A stretch of 64,000 nt of DNA, taken from Nocardioides sp. SYSU D00038. GTDB taxonomy: Bacteria > Actinomycetota > Actinomycetes > Propionibacteriales > Nocardioidaceae. The translations under genes and the position numbers were made by a program. The stretch spans positions 393,376 to 457,375 of the forward strand of contig NZ_JAFFJT010000007.1 of NCBI RefSeq assembly GCF_016924665.1, read 5' to 3'. Numbering within the stretch: the stretch's first letter is position 1; each line of letters opens with the position of its first letter. The notes beneath the pieces were generated by a model. It searched no databases. It was not told the origin of the DNA and worked only from the letters and a program-made list of their open reading frames with translations. This document shows, one piece after another, positions 55,332-62,610 of this stretch.

Positions 55332-57191
55332 TCAGTCGAGGAACGCCGCCTCGACCGCGTCGAGCAGCGGGTTGGACCCGTCGGGCAGGGCGCCGTAGTT
55401 GACGGTCCACAGGATGGTGCCGCCGATGCCGGTGTCGCGGACCCACTCGCCCTTGGCGGCGATGGAGCGCTCGTCCTCGTAGGACAGGAAGCCGGCCCGG
55501 CTCGCGCCCGGGTCGACCTCCGGCCGGTACCCCCCGCCGGGGTAGCTGCGGTAGGTGGAGCTGGCGACGACGTCCCAGCCGAGCACGCCGTGGCTGAGGT
55601 AGCCCTTGCGGTGCAGCTCGGAGTAGCTCAGCGCGTTGTCGTCGGTCTCGAAGGTGTCGTTGTCCTCGGTGTCCTGCCGGGGGCCGGTGACGCCCGGCCC
55701 GTAGTAGATGCCGAAGAACCCGATCCCGATGCCGAGCCGGTGCCGTGGCACCCCGGTGGCGACGTAGGCGTCGATGCTGCTGGAGAGGTCGATCGGCGTC
55801 TCGTCGGTGGCGCCCGCGATCGGTCCGGTGAACCACGAGAGCCAGCCGCTGCCCGACCAGGCCGTGCCGACGCCGTAGGACATCAGGTTGTACTGGTCGA
55901 CCGCGAGCGCGACGTCGGCCTGCCAGCGCGCGACCTTGCCGTCGTCGAGGTCGTTGATGCTGACGGCGTAGCCGGGGAACGTGATCAGGGCCGACTCCTC
56001 GGCGTAGCGGGCGCGGGTGCTGGTCTCGGCGCGCAGGTCGGCGATCAGCGTCATCAGCCGGGCGCGGGCGGCTGCCGCGCTCACGGGCGCGGTGCCCGGC
56101 GCCTCCCCGCAGTCGCGCTCGCCGCCGAGGCAGTTCTCCCAGTCGACGTCGACGCCGTCGTAGTCGTGGGCGACGAGGTAGTCGACGACGTTCTCGACGA
56201 ACCTGGCCCGCAGTGCGGGCGTGGCGGTGGAGCGCAGGAACCCGTCGCCGTCGTCACCGTCGCCGCCGAGCATCAGCAGGGCCTTGCCGCCCGTCGCGTG
56301 CACCCGGTCGACGAGGTAGTCCTCCACCGGACCGCCGCCGGGGGCGGTGCCGGTGTCGTGGGCGGTGCCGGCGCCCTCGACGACCTGGCCGGCCTGGCCG
56401 CCGAGCGACCCGCCGCCGGGCGCCACCCGGCCGAAGACGAGGTGGGTCATCGCCGCGGTGTCGACCTCCTCGGGCGCGTACTCCTGGTCCCAGTACCAGC
56501 CGGCGTAGTAACCGGTGACCCACGGGTCGCCGGTCACCTCCGGCAGCACCCGCACCACGACGGGCGGTGTGGGACGCTCACGCCAGGCCCGGGTCGGGAG
56601 CGCGCGCAACCGCAGGGTCGCCGTGGCGGGCAGCCGCAGCTGTTGCGCCACCACACCGCCGGGCCCCTGGGTCGTGGCCGCGAGGCGCACCCACCGCTGG
56701 CCGAGCCGCCGCTCCACCACGACGCGTCGGCCCGGCACGGCCGGGGCGAAGGAGCCGCGGACGTCGACCACGCCGCTGGCCGGCACGCTGGCCGCGGCGC
56801 GCAGCACCGCCCGCTGCCGGACGCCGACGACCCGTCGCACCGGGGATCGGTACGCCGGCAGCCGGCCCGCCGCGGGGGCCACCACCCGGTAGCGGCGCAC
56901 CCCGGCCCGCACGGCGACGCGGACGGCGTAGCGACCGGTCGCGGCGGTGCGGGCACGGCGCACGCTGGTCCAGCCGGAGCCGACGCGCACCTGCACGACC
57001 ACCCGGCGTACGACGCGCTGGGGCACCCGGCCGGCCAGGCGCAGCGAGGTGCCGACTTCGCGGGTCTCCGCGGCCCGCTGCGTGGTGGCGGCGCGGGTCT
57101 CGGGCGCCGCGTGGGCGGTCGACGAGGTGGCGGCCAGGCCGCCGACGAGCAGGGCGGCCGCGGCCGCCCCGGAGATGATCCTGCTGAGCAC
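55332..57191 (-). CDS. Secreted GH18 family glycosidase (chitinase-like)
   Basis: 619 residues. A signal peptide (about 1-29) is followed by two Arg/Val-rich beta domains (about 45-215) and the GH18 barrel (220-619). The catalytic motif DGVDVDWE is complete (Asp345, Asp348, Asp350, Glu352); the later QYNLMSYG and the final GTILWTVNYGALPDG are typical. It would hydrolyse chitin or related beta-1,4-GlcNAc polymers. The GTG at 57191 follows GGGGAGGGA. Confidence 0.9.
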   Translation of the reverse strand: MLSRIISGAAAAALLVGGLAATSSTAHAAPETRAATTQRAAETREVGTSLRLAGRVPQRVVRRVVVQVRVGSGWTSVRRARTAATGRYAVRVAVRAGVRRYRVVAPAAGRLPAYRSPVRRVVGVRQRAVLRAAASVPASGVVDVRGSFAPAVPGRRVVVERRLGQRWVRLAATTQGPGGVVAQQLRLPATATLRLRALPTRAWRERPTPPVVVRVLPEVTGDPWVTGYYAGWYWDQEYAPEEVDTAAMTHLVFGRVAPGGGSLGGQAGQVVEGAGTAHDTGTAPGGGPVEDYLVDRVHATGGKALLMLGGDGDDGDGFLRSTATPALRARFVENVVDYLVAHDYDGVDVDWENCLGGERDCGEAPGTAPVSAAAARARLMTLIADLRAETSTRARYAEESALITFPGYAVSINDLDDGKVARWQADVALAVDQYNLMSYGVGTAWSGSGWLSWFTGPIAGATDETPIDLSSSIDAYVATGVPRHRLGIGIGFFGIYYGPGVTGPRQDTEDNDTFETDDNALSYSELHRKGYLSHGVLGWDVVASSTYRSYPGGGYRPEVDPGASRAGFLSYEDERSIAAKGEWVRDTGIGGTILWTVNYGALPDGSNPLLDAVEAAFLD

Positions 57192-57261
57192 GGTGTGTCC
57201 CTCCCCGGACGAATCCACCGCCTCCCGCGGTGGGCGCCCATTCTGACCGGGGACGCGCGTC

Positions 57262-57310
57262 GGGGGGGGGGCGGACAGGCGGTTGGGCCCGCCCCCCGGG
57301 GGGGGCCCCC
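57262..57310. repeat. Homopolymeric G/C tracts
   Basis: A run of ten G (57262-57271) is followed by GCCCCCC and a further long G run and C run up to 57310. The gap 57192-57387 upstream of the GH18 gene has no gene; it holds these tracts and the hairpin at 57334. Confidence 0.8.
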
Positions 57311-57333
57311 TTACTCCCGGGGCCGGCGCGCGG

Positions 57334-57362
57334 GCGCGGCCGAATCGTCGATTCGGCCGCGC
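57334..57362 (-). terminator. Terminator of the secreted hypothetical gene
   Basis: GCGCGGCCGAAT (57334-57345) and ATTCGGCCGCGC (57351-57362) form a perfect 12-bp stem with a 5-base loop, 26 bases beyond the stop of the gene at 57388. Confidence 0.75.
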
Positions 57363-57387
57363 CGAGGCTGCTGCGGCGAGGCTGCGG

Positions 57388-58206
57388 TCAGACGCTGGGC
57401 AGGTCCGTCTCGTCGAAGCTCGGGAGCGCGGGGGCGTTGCACCGCAGCCGCGGGTGGCCGAGCACCGCCTCGTGGTCACCGGTGCTGGCGTCGTCGAGGT
57501 CGGTGTCGGCGAACACGATCAGCCACTCCGCACCGGACACCGACGAGGTGCGCAGCACGGGCGGGCCGACCGGGGTGCGGTGCTCCTGCTGGACGATCTG
57601 GCCCGCGCCCGTGATCGAGACGGTGCCGATCAGCTGCTCGTTGGTGCCCACGAGGCCCTCGGTGTCGCCGTCGCGGAAGCCCGACCAGGCCTGGAAGGTG
57701 GTGCACTGCTGGTCGGGGCGCAGCCACAGGTAGCTCTCACCCTGGTCGAAGGCCACGACGCTGCGCGGGTGGCTCCTGCCGCCCAGCCGGACGGTGGTGT
57801 TGAGCAGCACGTCCTCGAGGTCGACGAGCGCCGGCTGGGTGACGACGTCGAGCCAGGCGTAGACCTTGAGGCTCCGCACCGCGCTCTTGGCGCCACCCTT
57901 GACCGCGCGGAACGCCGTGGTGCCGCCCTGCGTGAGTGACACCTTCGCGGCGTACTTGCCCTTGGCGTTGGTCGAGACCTTCCGAACCGTCTGCCAGCCT
58001 CCGGTGAGGTACTTGCGCTGGAGCTTGACCGTGGCCCTGCCCCCGGAGAACTTGCCCTTCAGCGTCACCTTCTTCCCGACCTCCGACTGCGCAGGGATGG
58101 GCTTGAGGGTGACCGAGGCCTTGCGGCTGGCCTCGGCCGAGCCGGCGGTGAGCAGGGCGGTGAGGCAGGCCAGCGTGGACAGGACGACGAGCAGGGACTT
58201 GCGCAC
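57388..58206 (-). CDS. Secreted hypothetical protein
   Basis: 272 residues with a signal peptide (about 1-26, ending SAEA). Residues 30-110 resemble an Ig-like bacterial domain (KKVTLKGKFSGGRATVKLQRK, GKYAAKVSLTQGGTTAFRAV). The remainder has no recognised family and includes two cysteines that could pair. The same N-terminal domain type is seen in the neighbouring GH18 protein, so both may be surface or exported proteins. Function unknown. Confidence 0.75.
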   Translation of the reverse strand: MRKSLLVVLSTLACLTALLTAGSAEASRKASVTLKPIPAQSEVGKKVTLKGKFSGGRATVKLQRKYLTGGWQTVRKVSTNAKGKYAAKVSLTQGGTTAFRAVKGGAKSAVRSLKVYAWLDVVTQPALVDLEDVLLNTTVRLGGRSHPRSVVAFDQGESYLWLRPDQQCTTFQAWSGFRDGDTEGLVGTNEQLIGTVSITGAGQIVQQEHRTPVGPPVLRTSSVSGAEWLIVFADTDLDDASTGDHEAVLGHPRLRCNAPALPSFDETDLPSV

Positions 58207-58281
58207 GGGAGACTCCTCGGGACGGTGGTGGGCGCGAACCTACGCCCAGGTGACGGCGGCGACAAGCACCCCGACCGCGCC

Positions 58282-58316
58282 GAGCCGTCGCTACTGCACT
58301 GCAGTAACGACGACTC
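58282..58316 (-). terminator. Repeated terminator-like hairpin, copy 2
   Basis: GAGCCGTCGCTACTGC (58282-58297) pairs with GCAGTAACGACGACTC (58301-58316). Read on the minus strand it differs from the element at 22642 by one base in 35. It follows the TetR gene, as copy 1 follows the MarR gene. Confidence 0.7.
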
Positions 58317-58328
58317 GACCGCGAGGGC

Positions 58329-58898
58329 TCAGCGCGGCCACGCGCGCAGCAGGACGTCGAGCGCGTCGAGGGCGCGTCGCCAGGTGGTCTCGGAGTCGGG
58401 CTCGCTGTGGTCGAAGCCGCCCCCGAGCTCGAGGCTGGGGTAGCCGCGGAGCACGCTGCCGAGGAGGCGTACGGCGGCGACCTCGTCGGCGGGCGGCACG
58501 TCGTAGCCGCGCAGCACCGCCCGGGTCAGCTCGGCGTGGCGGGGGCCGGCGCTGCCGACCACCAGCTCGGCGGGGAGCCGCAGCTGGGAGGCGGCCCAGC
58601 AGCCGGGCCGGGCCCGGGCGTAGTCGCGGTGGACGTCGGCGAGCGCGACCAGCGCGTCGCGCCCGGAGCGGCCCGCGACGGCGTCCGCCGCGAGCGCCGC
58701 GGTCTCCTCGAGCGCCAGCAGCGCCACCCGCAACCGGAGGTCGGTGGTGCCGGCGACGTGGGAGTAGAGGCTCGCCGGGCGCACCCCGACCCGGCGGGCG
58801 AGCCCGGAGACGGTCACCGCCTCCAGCCCCTCCTCGTCGGCCAGCTCGGCGGCCGCTCGGGCCAGCACCTCGGGGTTCAGCCCGGCTCGGGGCACCAC
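58329..58898 (-). CDS. TetR family transcriptional regulator (WHG-type C-terminal domain)
   Basis: 189 residues. The HTH is VSGLARRVGVRPASLYSHVAG. The C-terminal half with RARPGCWAASQL, LRGYPSLELGGGFDH and a final LDVLLRAWP fits the TetR_C_33/WHG group. It is divergent from the FBP-domain gene with an inverted repeat between them. The start is one of two adjacent GTG codons behind GGAGG. Confidence 0.88.
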   Translation of the reverse strand: MVPRAGLNPEVLARAAAELADEEGLEAVTVSGLARRVGVRPASLYSHVAGTTDLRLRVALLALEETAALAADAVAGRSGRDALVALADVHRDYARARPGCWAASQLRLPAELVVGSAGPRHAELTRAVLRGYDVPPADEVAAVRLLGSVLRGYPSLELGGGFDHSEPDSETTWRRALDALDVLLRAWPR

Positions 58899-58922
58899 GC
58901 CTCCAACGGTTCGTCGCGATTT

Positions 58923-58939
58923 GCCTACAGATCGTAGGC
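58923..58939. promoter_or_regulatory. TetR-type operator between divergent genes
   Basis: GCCTAC-AGATC-GTAGGC has perfect 6-base arms. It lies 24 bases upstream of the TetR start. A -10 box TAGCGT at 58945-58950 ends seven bases before the FBP gene ATG, so the site would block that leaderless promoter. Confidence 0.6.
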
Positions 58940-58957
58940 GATCGTAGCGTGCTGGGC

Positions 58958-59446
58958 ATGCAGTCCCTGACCGAGCCCCAGATCCGCGCGTCGTTCGTCA
59001 ACTGCAGCAAGGGCGAGGCGCGGCGGCTGAACCTGCCGCGCGACCTGACGACCACGCCCTGGGGCGACCTCGACTACCTCGGCTGGCGCGACCCCCAGGC
59101 GCCCGAACGGGGGTACGTCGTCGCGCCGCTCGACGACGGGCTGCGCGGACTGGTGCTGCGCACCACCAACCGGGGCGGGATCCGTCGCGCCGCGGCGTGC
59201 TCGCTGTGCCTCACCACCCACACCGGCGCCGTGGCGCTGATGGTCGCGCCGCGGGCCGGGCGGGCCGGCCAGCAGGGCAACACCGTCGGCACCTACGTGT
59301 GCAGCGACCTCGCCTGCTCCCTCTACCTGCGCGGGCTGCGCTCGGGCGAGGCCTCGGCCGTGGTGCGGGAGACGCTTCCGCTGGAGGCCAAGGTGGCGCG
59401 GCTGATGGGCAACCTGGCGACGTTCGTGCGCCAGGTGACCGGCTGA
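58958..59446 (+). CDS. FBP domain-containing protein (EF-G-binding treble-clef type)
   Basis: 162 residues. Four cysteines, Cys81, Cys84 (CSLC), Cys115 and Cys120 (VCSDLACS), form the treble-clef zinc site of the FBP domain, related to FusB, which rescues EF-G from fusidic acid. MxxLTEPQIRASFVNCSKGEA is the usual start. TetR control would make it an inducible translation-protection factor; this is inference. Confidence 0.88.
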   Translation: MQSLTEPQIRASFVNCSKGEARRLNLPRDLTTTPWGDLDYLGWRDPQAPERGYVVAPLDDGLRGLVLRTTNRGGIRRAAACSLCLTTHTGAVALMVAPRAGRAGQQGNTVGTYVCSDLACSLYLRGLRSGEASAVVRETLPLEAKVARLMGNLATFVRQVTG

Positions 59447-59461
59447 CCCGGCCCCCTCGAC

Positions 59462-61144
59462 TCAGTCCTCGACGGTCAGCTCGAGCGTGGTCACCGGCCG
59501 CTCGAACTCGGTGATCCGCAGCGACACCTGCAGGCGCCAGGTGCCGGGCGACGGGAACACCACCTGCGCGGAGTAGGTGCCGGGGGCCACCGAGCGCACC
59601 GGCACCGTGCCGAGGTCGACGTCGTCGGACGACAGTCCGAGCCGTGGCGTCTCGTAGCCCTCGAACGGCTGGCCGGCGGCGTCGGTCATCTCCAGCGTGA
59701 CCGCGCTCGGGCCCGTCGTGGGCGAGGAGACCGTGACCTCCAGGTCGGCGCCACCGAGGGCGCCGTTGACCACGAGCGGGTCGGCCGCAGCGGCCACCGA
59801 GACGTCGGGCTCGGGGCTCCGGTCGACCAGCAGGCCGGTGACCAGCAGCACCGCGACGAGCACGCCGGCCTCGGCGGCGGTGGCGCGCGCCAGGAGCCCG
59901 GCGCCCTCTCGCCGGTCGGTGCGCCGCTTGGCGTCCCGGAGCCGCGGCAGCAGAACGGAGCGGTTGTAGGCCGCGAGCCCGACGGCGACGAGCGCGGCGG
60001 CGACCTTGACCAGCAGCAGCCGGCCGTAGCCGGTCTCGACCAGGTTGCTCCACGACTCGACGATCCGCCACCCCAGCAGCACGCCGGTCACGACCAGGGC
60101 CGCGAGCAGCGCCGCCGCGACCGTCGAGAACCGCGCCAGCACCTCGCCACCGAGCGGGCCGCGGTCGGCGAGGGCGGGCAGCACCAGGGCGAGGGCCACC
60201 AGGCCGCCGAACCAGGTGGCTCCGGCGAGCAGGTGGAGCATGTCGGCGACGATCGCGAGCACCTCGGGGGTGGCCGCGCGGGTGTGCCCGGTGAGGGCCG
60301 GCGCACAGGTGGCGACCGCCGCGGCGGCCAGGGCGGCCAGGCCGCGGCCCCGCTCCGGCCGGCCGCTGCCGAGCAGCACCACGGCGGCCGCGAGGCCCAC
60401 GACGACGGCTGCGGCCACGACGTACTCGTAGGCGGAGATGGTCGACCAGGTGGTGGCGTCGGTCAGCGCCCCGGCGCCCTGCCCCAGCTGGTAGACCGCG
60501 ACCAGGGGTACGGCGAGCAGCCAGGCCACGGCGCCGACGGCGGCGCCGACCCGGGCCCAGCGGACCAGCCGTGGCCGCGGCCCGTCGGCCGCGGGGTCGC
60601 GGGGCAGGAACAGCACCGCGAAGGCGACCAGGCCGGCCGCGAGGAAGAGCCCGCCGTAGCCGGCCCAGCGTGCCGCGGTGAGGCTCCACGGCGCGTCGGT
60701 GGAGCCGTCGGCCGCCGAGGCCGGCGTCTTCACCTCGGCGCTGGGCGCCCCGATGGCGAAGGTGAGCGAGCCGCCGATCGGGTGCCCGTCGGAGGACACC
60801 AGGCGCCAGACGACGACGAGGGTGCCGTCGCCGACCTCCTCGTCCAGGGTGACGCCGAGCTCGGCGCCCTCGACCTCGGCCGTCGACTCGACGGTCTCGC
60901 CGTCGGCGTCGAAGACCTCGACCCCGGTCGGCACGCCGATGACCGACTCGTTGAAGGTGAACGTGATCCGCTCGGGCGCCGCGTCGAGCACCGCACCCTC
61001 GGCGGGATCGGTGGCGATCAGGGTGGCGTGGGCACTGGCCGGCGCGGCCGGGCCGAGCACCAGGAGGGCGAGCACGGCGAGGACGGCGAGGACGGCGAGG
61101 AGCGCGGCCCGCCCGGAGCGCGGCCGCGTGGTCGCGGCCCTCAC
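59462..61144 (-). CDS. Copper resistance protein, CopC-CopD-YtkA-like fusion
   Basis: 560 residues. A signal peptide ends at ASA/HATL, leaving His as the first residue of a CopC domain (about 39-135). Eight membrane helices of CopD type follow (about 150-440), and a C-terminal extracellular YtkA-like beta domain (about 455-560). It is expected to import or deliver copper at the membrane. GTG start with a GTGA overlap with the ycnI gene, forming an operon. Confidence 0.9.
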   Translation of the reverse strand: MRAATTRPRSGRAALLAVLAVLAVLALLVLGPAAPASAHATLIATDPAEGAVLDAAPERITFTFNESVIGVPTGVEVFDADGETVESTAEVEGAELGVTLDEEVGDGTLVVVWRLVSSDGHPIGGSLTFAIGAPSAEVKTPASAADGSTDAPWSLTAARWAGYGGLFLAAGLVAFAVLFLPRDPAADGPRPRLVRWARVGAAVGAVAWLLAVPLVAVYQLGQGAGALTDATTWSTISAYEYVVAAAVVVGLAAAVVLLGSGRPERGRGLAALAAAAVATCAPALTGHTRAATPEVLAIVADMLHLLAGATWFGGLVALALVLPALADRGPLGGEVLARFSTVAAALLAALVVTGVLLGWRIVESWSNLVETGYGRLLLVKVAAALVAVGLAAYNRSVLLPRLRDAKRRTDRREGAGLLARATAAEAGVLVAVLLVTGLLVDRSPEPDVSVAAAADPLVVNGALGGADLEVTVSSPTTGPSAVTLEMTDAAGQPFEGYETPRLGLSSDDVDLGTVPVRSVAPGTYSAQVVFPSPGTWRLQVSLRITEFERPVTTLELTVED

Positions 61145-61896
61145 GCGCGTCGGCGCTGCTGCACGACGGCGGCGCCACCGAGCATCACGCCGAGCAACGC
61201 GATCGCGAGGGCACCCGCGGCCAGCAGCGGGCTGTCGCCGCCGGACTCGCGGGCCGAGGCGGGTGCGCCGGCGGCGTTCGCGGCGGTGAGGGTGTCGGTG
61301 GCCGATACGGGCTGCTGGGCCGCGCCGGCGGCGGTGACGACGAACGCCGGCGCCGGCTGGTCGAGCTCCTCGGGGCTCTGGGCGCCCTCGGGGATTTCAA
61401 TCCACGCCGCCTCGCCCTGCTCGCAGGTCTGGATCACCGGGAACGCCAGGGTGCTGCCCTCGGCCTCGGGAATCTGGACGCCAAGCTCGAAGACGTCGCG
61501 GTCGCCGTCGGGCAGCGGCTGGTCGGTGCGGTAGGTCACCGACGCCACCCGCTCGGTGACCGTGTTGCCGTGCGAGTCGGTGACCGGCGGGTCGAGCTCG
61601 ACCGTCTCCTTCTCCACGACCCACAGCGGGTGGCGCGTCGCCGCGACGGCGTGGATCTGGTCAGGGATCCGGATCGTGACCGCGGTGGTGGCCGACCCGT
61701 CGCAGCCGTGGGGCACGCCGATGGCCAGCACCGCGTCGGCCCCTGCGGTGGTGGTCGAGGGGGTGACCGTGACGTGGGCGGCCGCGGGCCCGGCCAGCGC
61801 CAGGACCGTCGCGGGCACGACGGCGACGGCGAGCAGTCGGGACGCCGTACGCGCTCCCCGCGCGGCTGCGCCGGCCTGCGCGGGCGTGGTGTCCAC
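61141..61896 (-). CDS. ycnI: YcnI family copper-binding membrane protein
   Basis: 251 residues. The signal peptide ends AAA/HVTVTPS, so His41 becomes the first mature residue that binds Cu(II) in YcnI (DUF1775). The domain runs to about 185 (HGCDGSATTAVTIRIPD, PVIQTCEQGEAAWIEIP); a C-terminal helix (about 222-245) anchors it. GTG start behind AGGAG. Coupled to the CopC-CopD gene. Confidence 0.92.
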   Translation of the reverse strand: MDTTPAQAGAAARGARTASRLLAVAVVPATVLALAGPAAAHVTVTPSTTTAGADAVLAIGVPHGCDGSATTAVTIRIPDQIHAVAATRHPLWVVEKETVELDPPVTDSHGNTVTERVASVTYRTDQPLPDGDRDVFELGVQIPEAEGSTLAFPVIQTCEQGEAAWIEIPEGAQSPEELDQPAPAFVVTAAGAAQQPVSATDTLTAANAAGAPASARESGGDSPLLAAGALAIALLGVMLGGAAVVQQRRRA

Positions 61897-61992
61897 GGTC
61901 GTCTCCTGTGCTGGATCGGGTCACCGTCGGGCGTTCCGGTGACCTCCGTCACTGAACCAGCCCGCCGAACTCCTGTCAAGGATGTGAACCGG

Positions 61993-62022
61993 TTGATCGT
62001 CCGAGCGGACAAGCGGTAGCCT
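61993..62022 (+). promoter_or_regulatory. Predicted promoter of the tautomerase gene
   Basis: TTGATC (61993-61998) and TAGCCT (62017-62022) are 18 bases apart and lead into a 5' leader of about 70 bases that contains the ribosome-binding site GAGGA. Confidence 0.45.
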
Positions 62023-62100
62023 CGTGTTCACGATAGCGAACCGAGGTCGCGCATGTGGACACTGGTCCCCGGGTGCGGCCACCCGAGAAGAGGACCCCAG

Positions 62101-62325
62101 ATGCCCAACATCACCGTCGAGCTGCTCAAGGGCCGCACCGTCGAGCAGCGCCGCGCCTTCGCTGCCGCCGTCGCCGACCAGGCCGTGGAGATCCTGGGCG
62201 CCCGCCGCCAGGACGTCCGGATGGTCTTCAGCGAGATCACCCCCGACATCGTCGCCAACGGCGGCGTCCTGGCCAGCGAGGACGAGAGCCGCGCCGGCGT
62301 CGTCGCCGCCCTCGCCGACGACTGA
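62101..62325 (+). CDS. 4-oxalocrotonate tautomerase family protein
   Basis: 74 residues. After removal of Met the N-terminal Pro is the catalytic base (PNITVELLKGRTVEQRR). Arg and the DVRMVFSEI segment are typical of the small tautomerases. The substrate is unknown; no catechol meta-cleavage genes are adjacent. AGAGGA precedes the ATG; an in-frame ATG 48 bases upstream is rejected because Pro must follow the start. Confidence 0.9.
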   Translation: MPNITVELLKGRTVEQRRAFAAAVADQAVEILGARRQDVRMVFSEITPDIVANGGVLASEDESRAGVVAALADD

Positions 62326-62610
62326 CGACTCCCCCAATAGCCCCCTCCCGTGGGTGGGGGGAGTCGCGCTGCGACTGCCTCGAAACGCCCGGCGGCCGAA
62401 CGCCCTCCCGTTCCCACGGGAGGGCGTTTGTCTTGCTGGGCAACGAGTGAGGCACTTCGTCCCTCCTCGACCAGCGGCGTTGGTTGAGGAAGTCGCGCTA
62501 GCGACTGTCTCGAAACCCCCGCACCCGAACGCCCTCCGTTCCACCGGGAGGGCGTTCGGCTCGCCGGGTCTCGACGACGCTCGCTGGCGCTCGCTGCTCG
62601 ACCAGCGGTG
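62326..62610. repeat. Short palindromic elements, second locus
   Basis: No gene. A hairpin CGAACGCCCTCCC/GGGAGGGCGTTT lies at 62397-62429. Elements with the shared ends follow at 62438-62476 (core resembling 32408), 62481-62520 (core AGTCGCGCTAGCGACT, as at 32604) and 62566-62607 (core GACGCTCGCTGGCGCTCGC, as at 33381). A second copy of the hairpin is at 62526-62559. The order repeats that seen at 32.3-32.7 kb. Confidence 0.88.
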
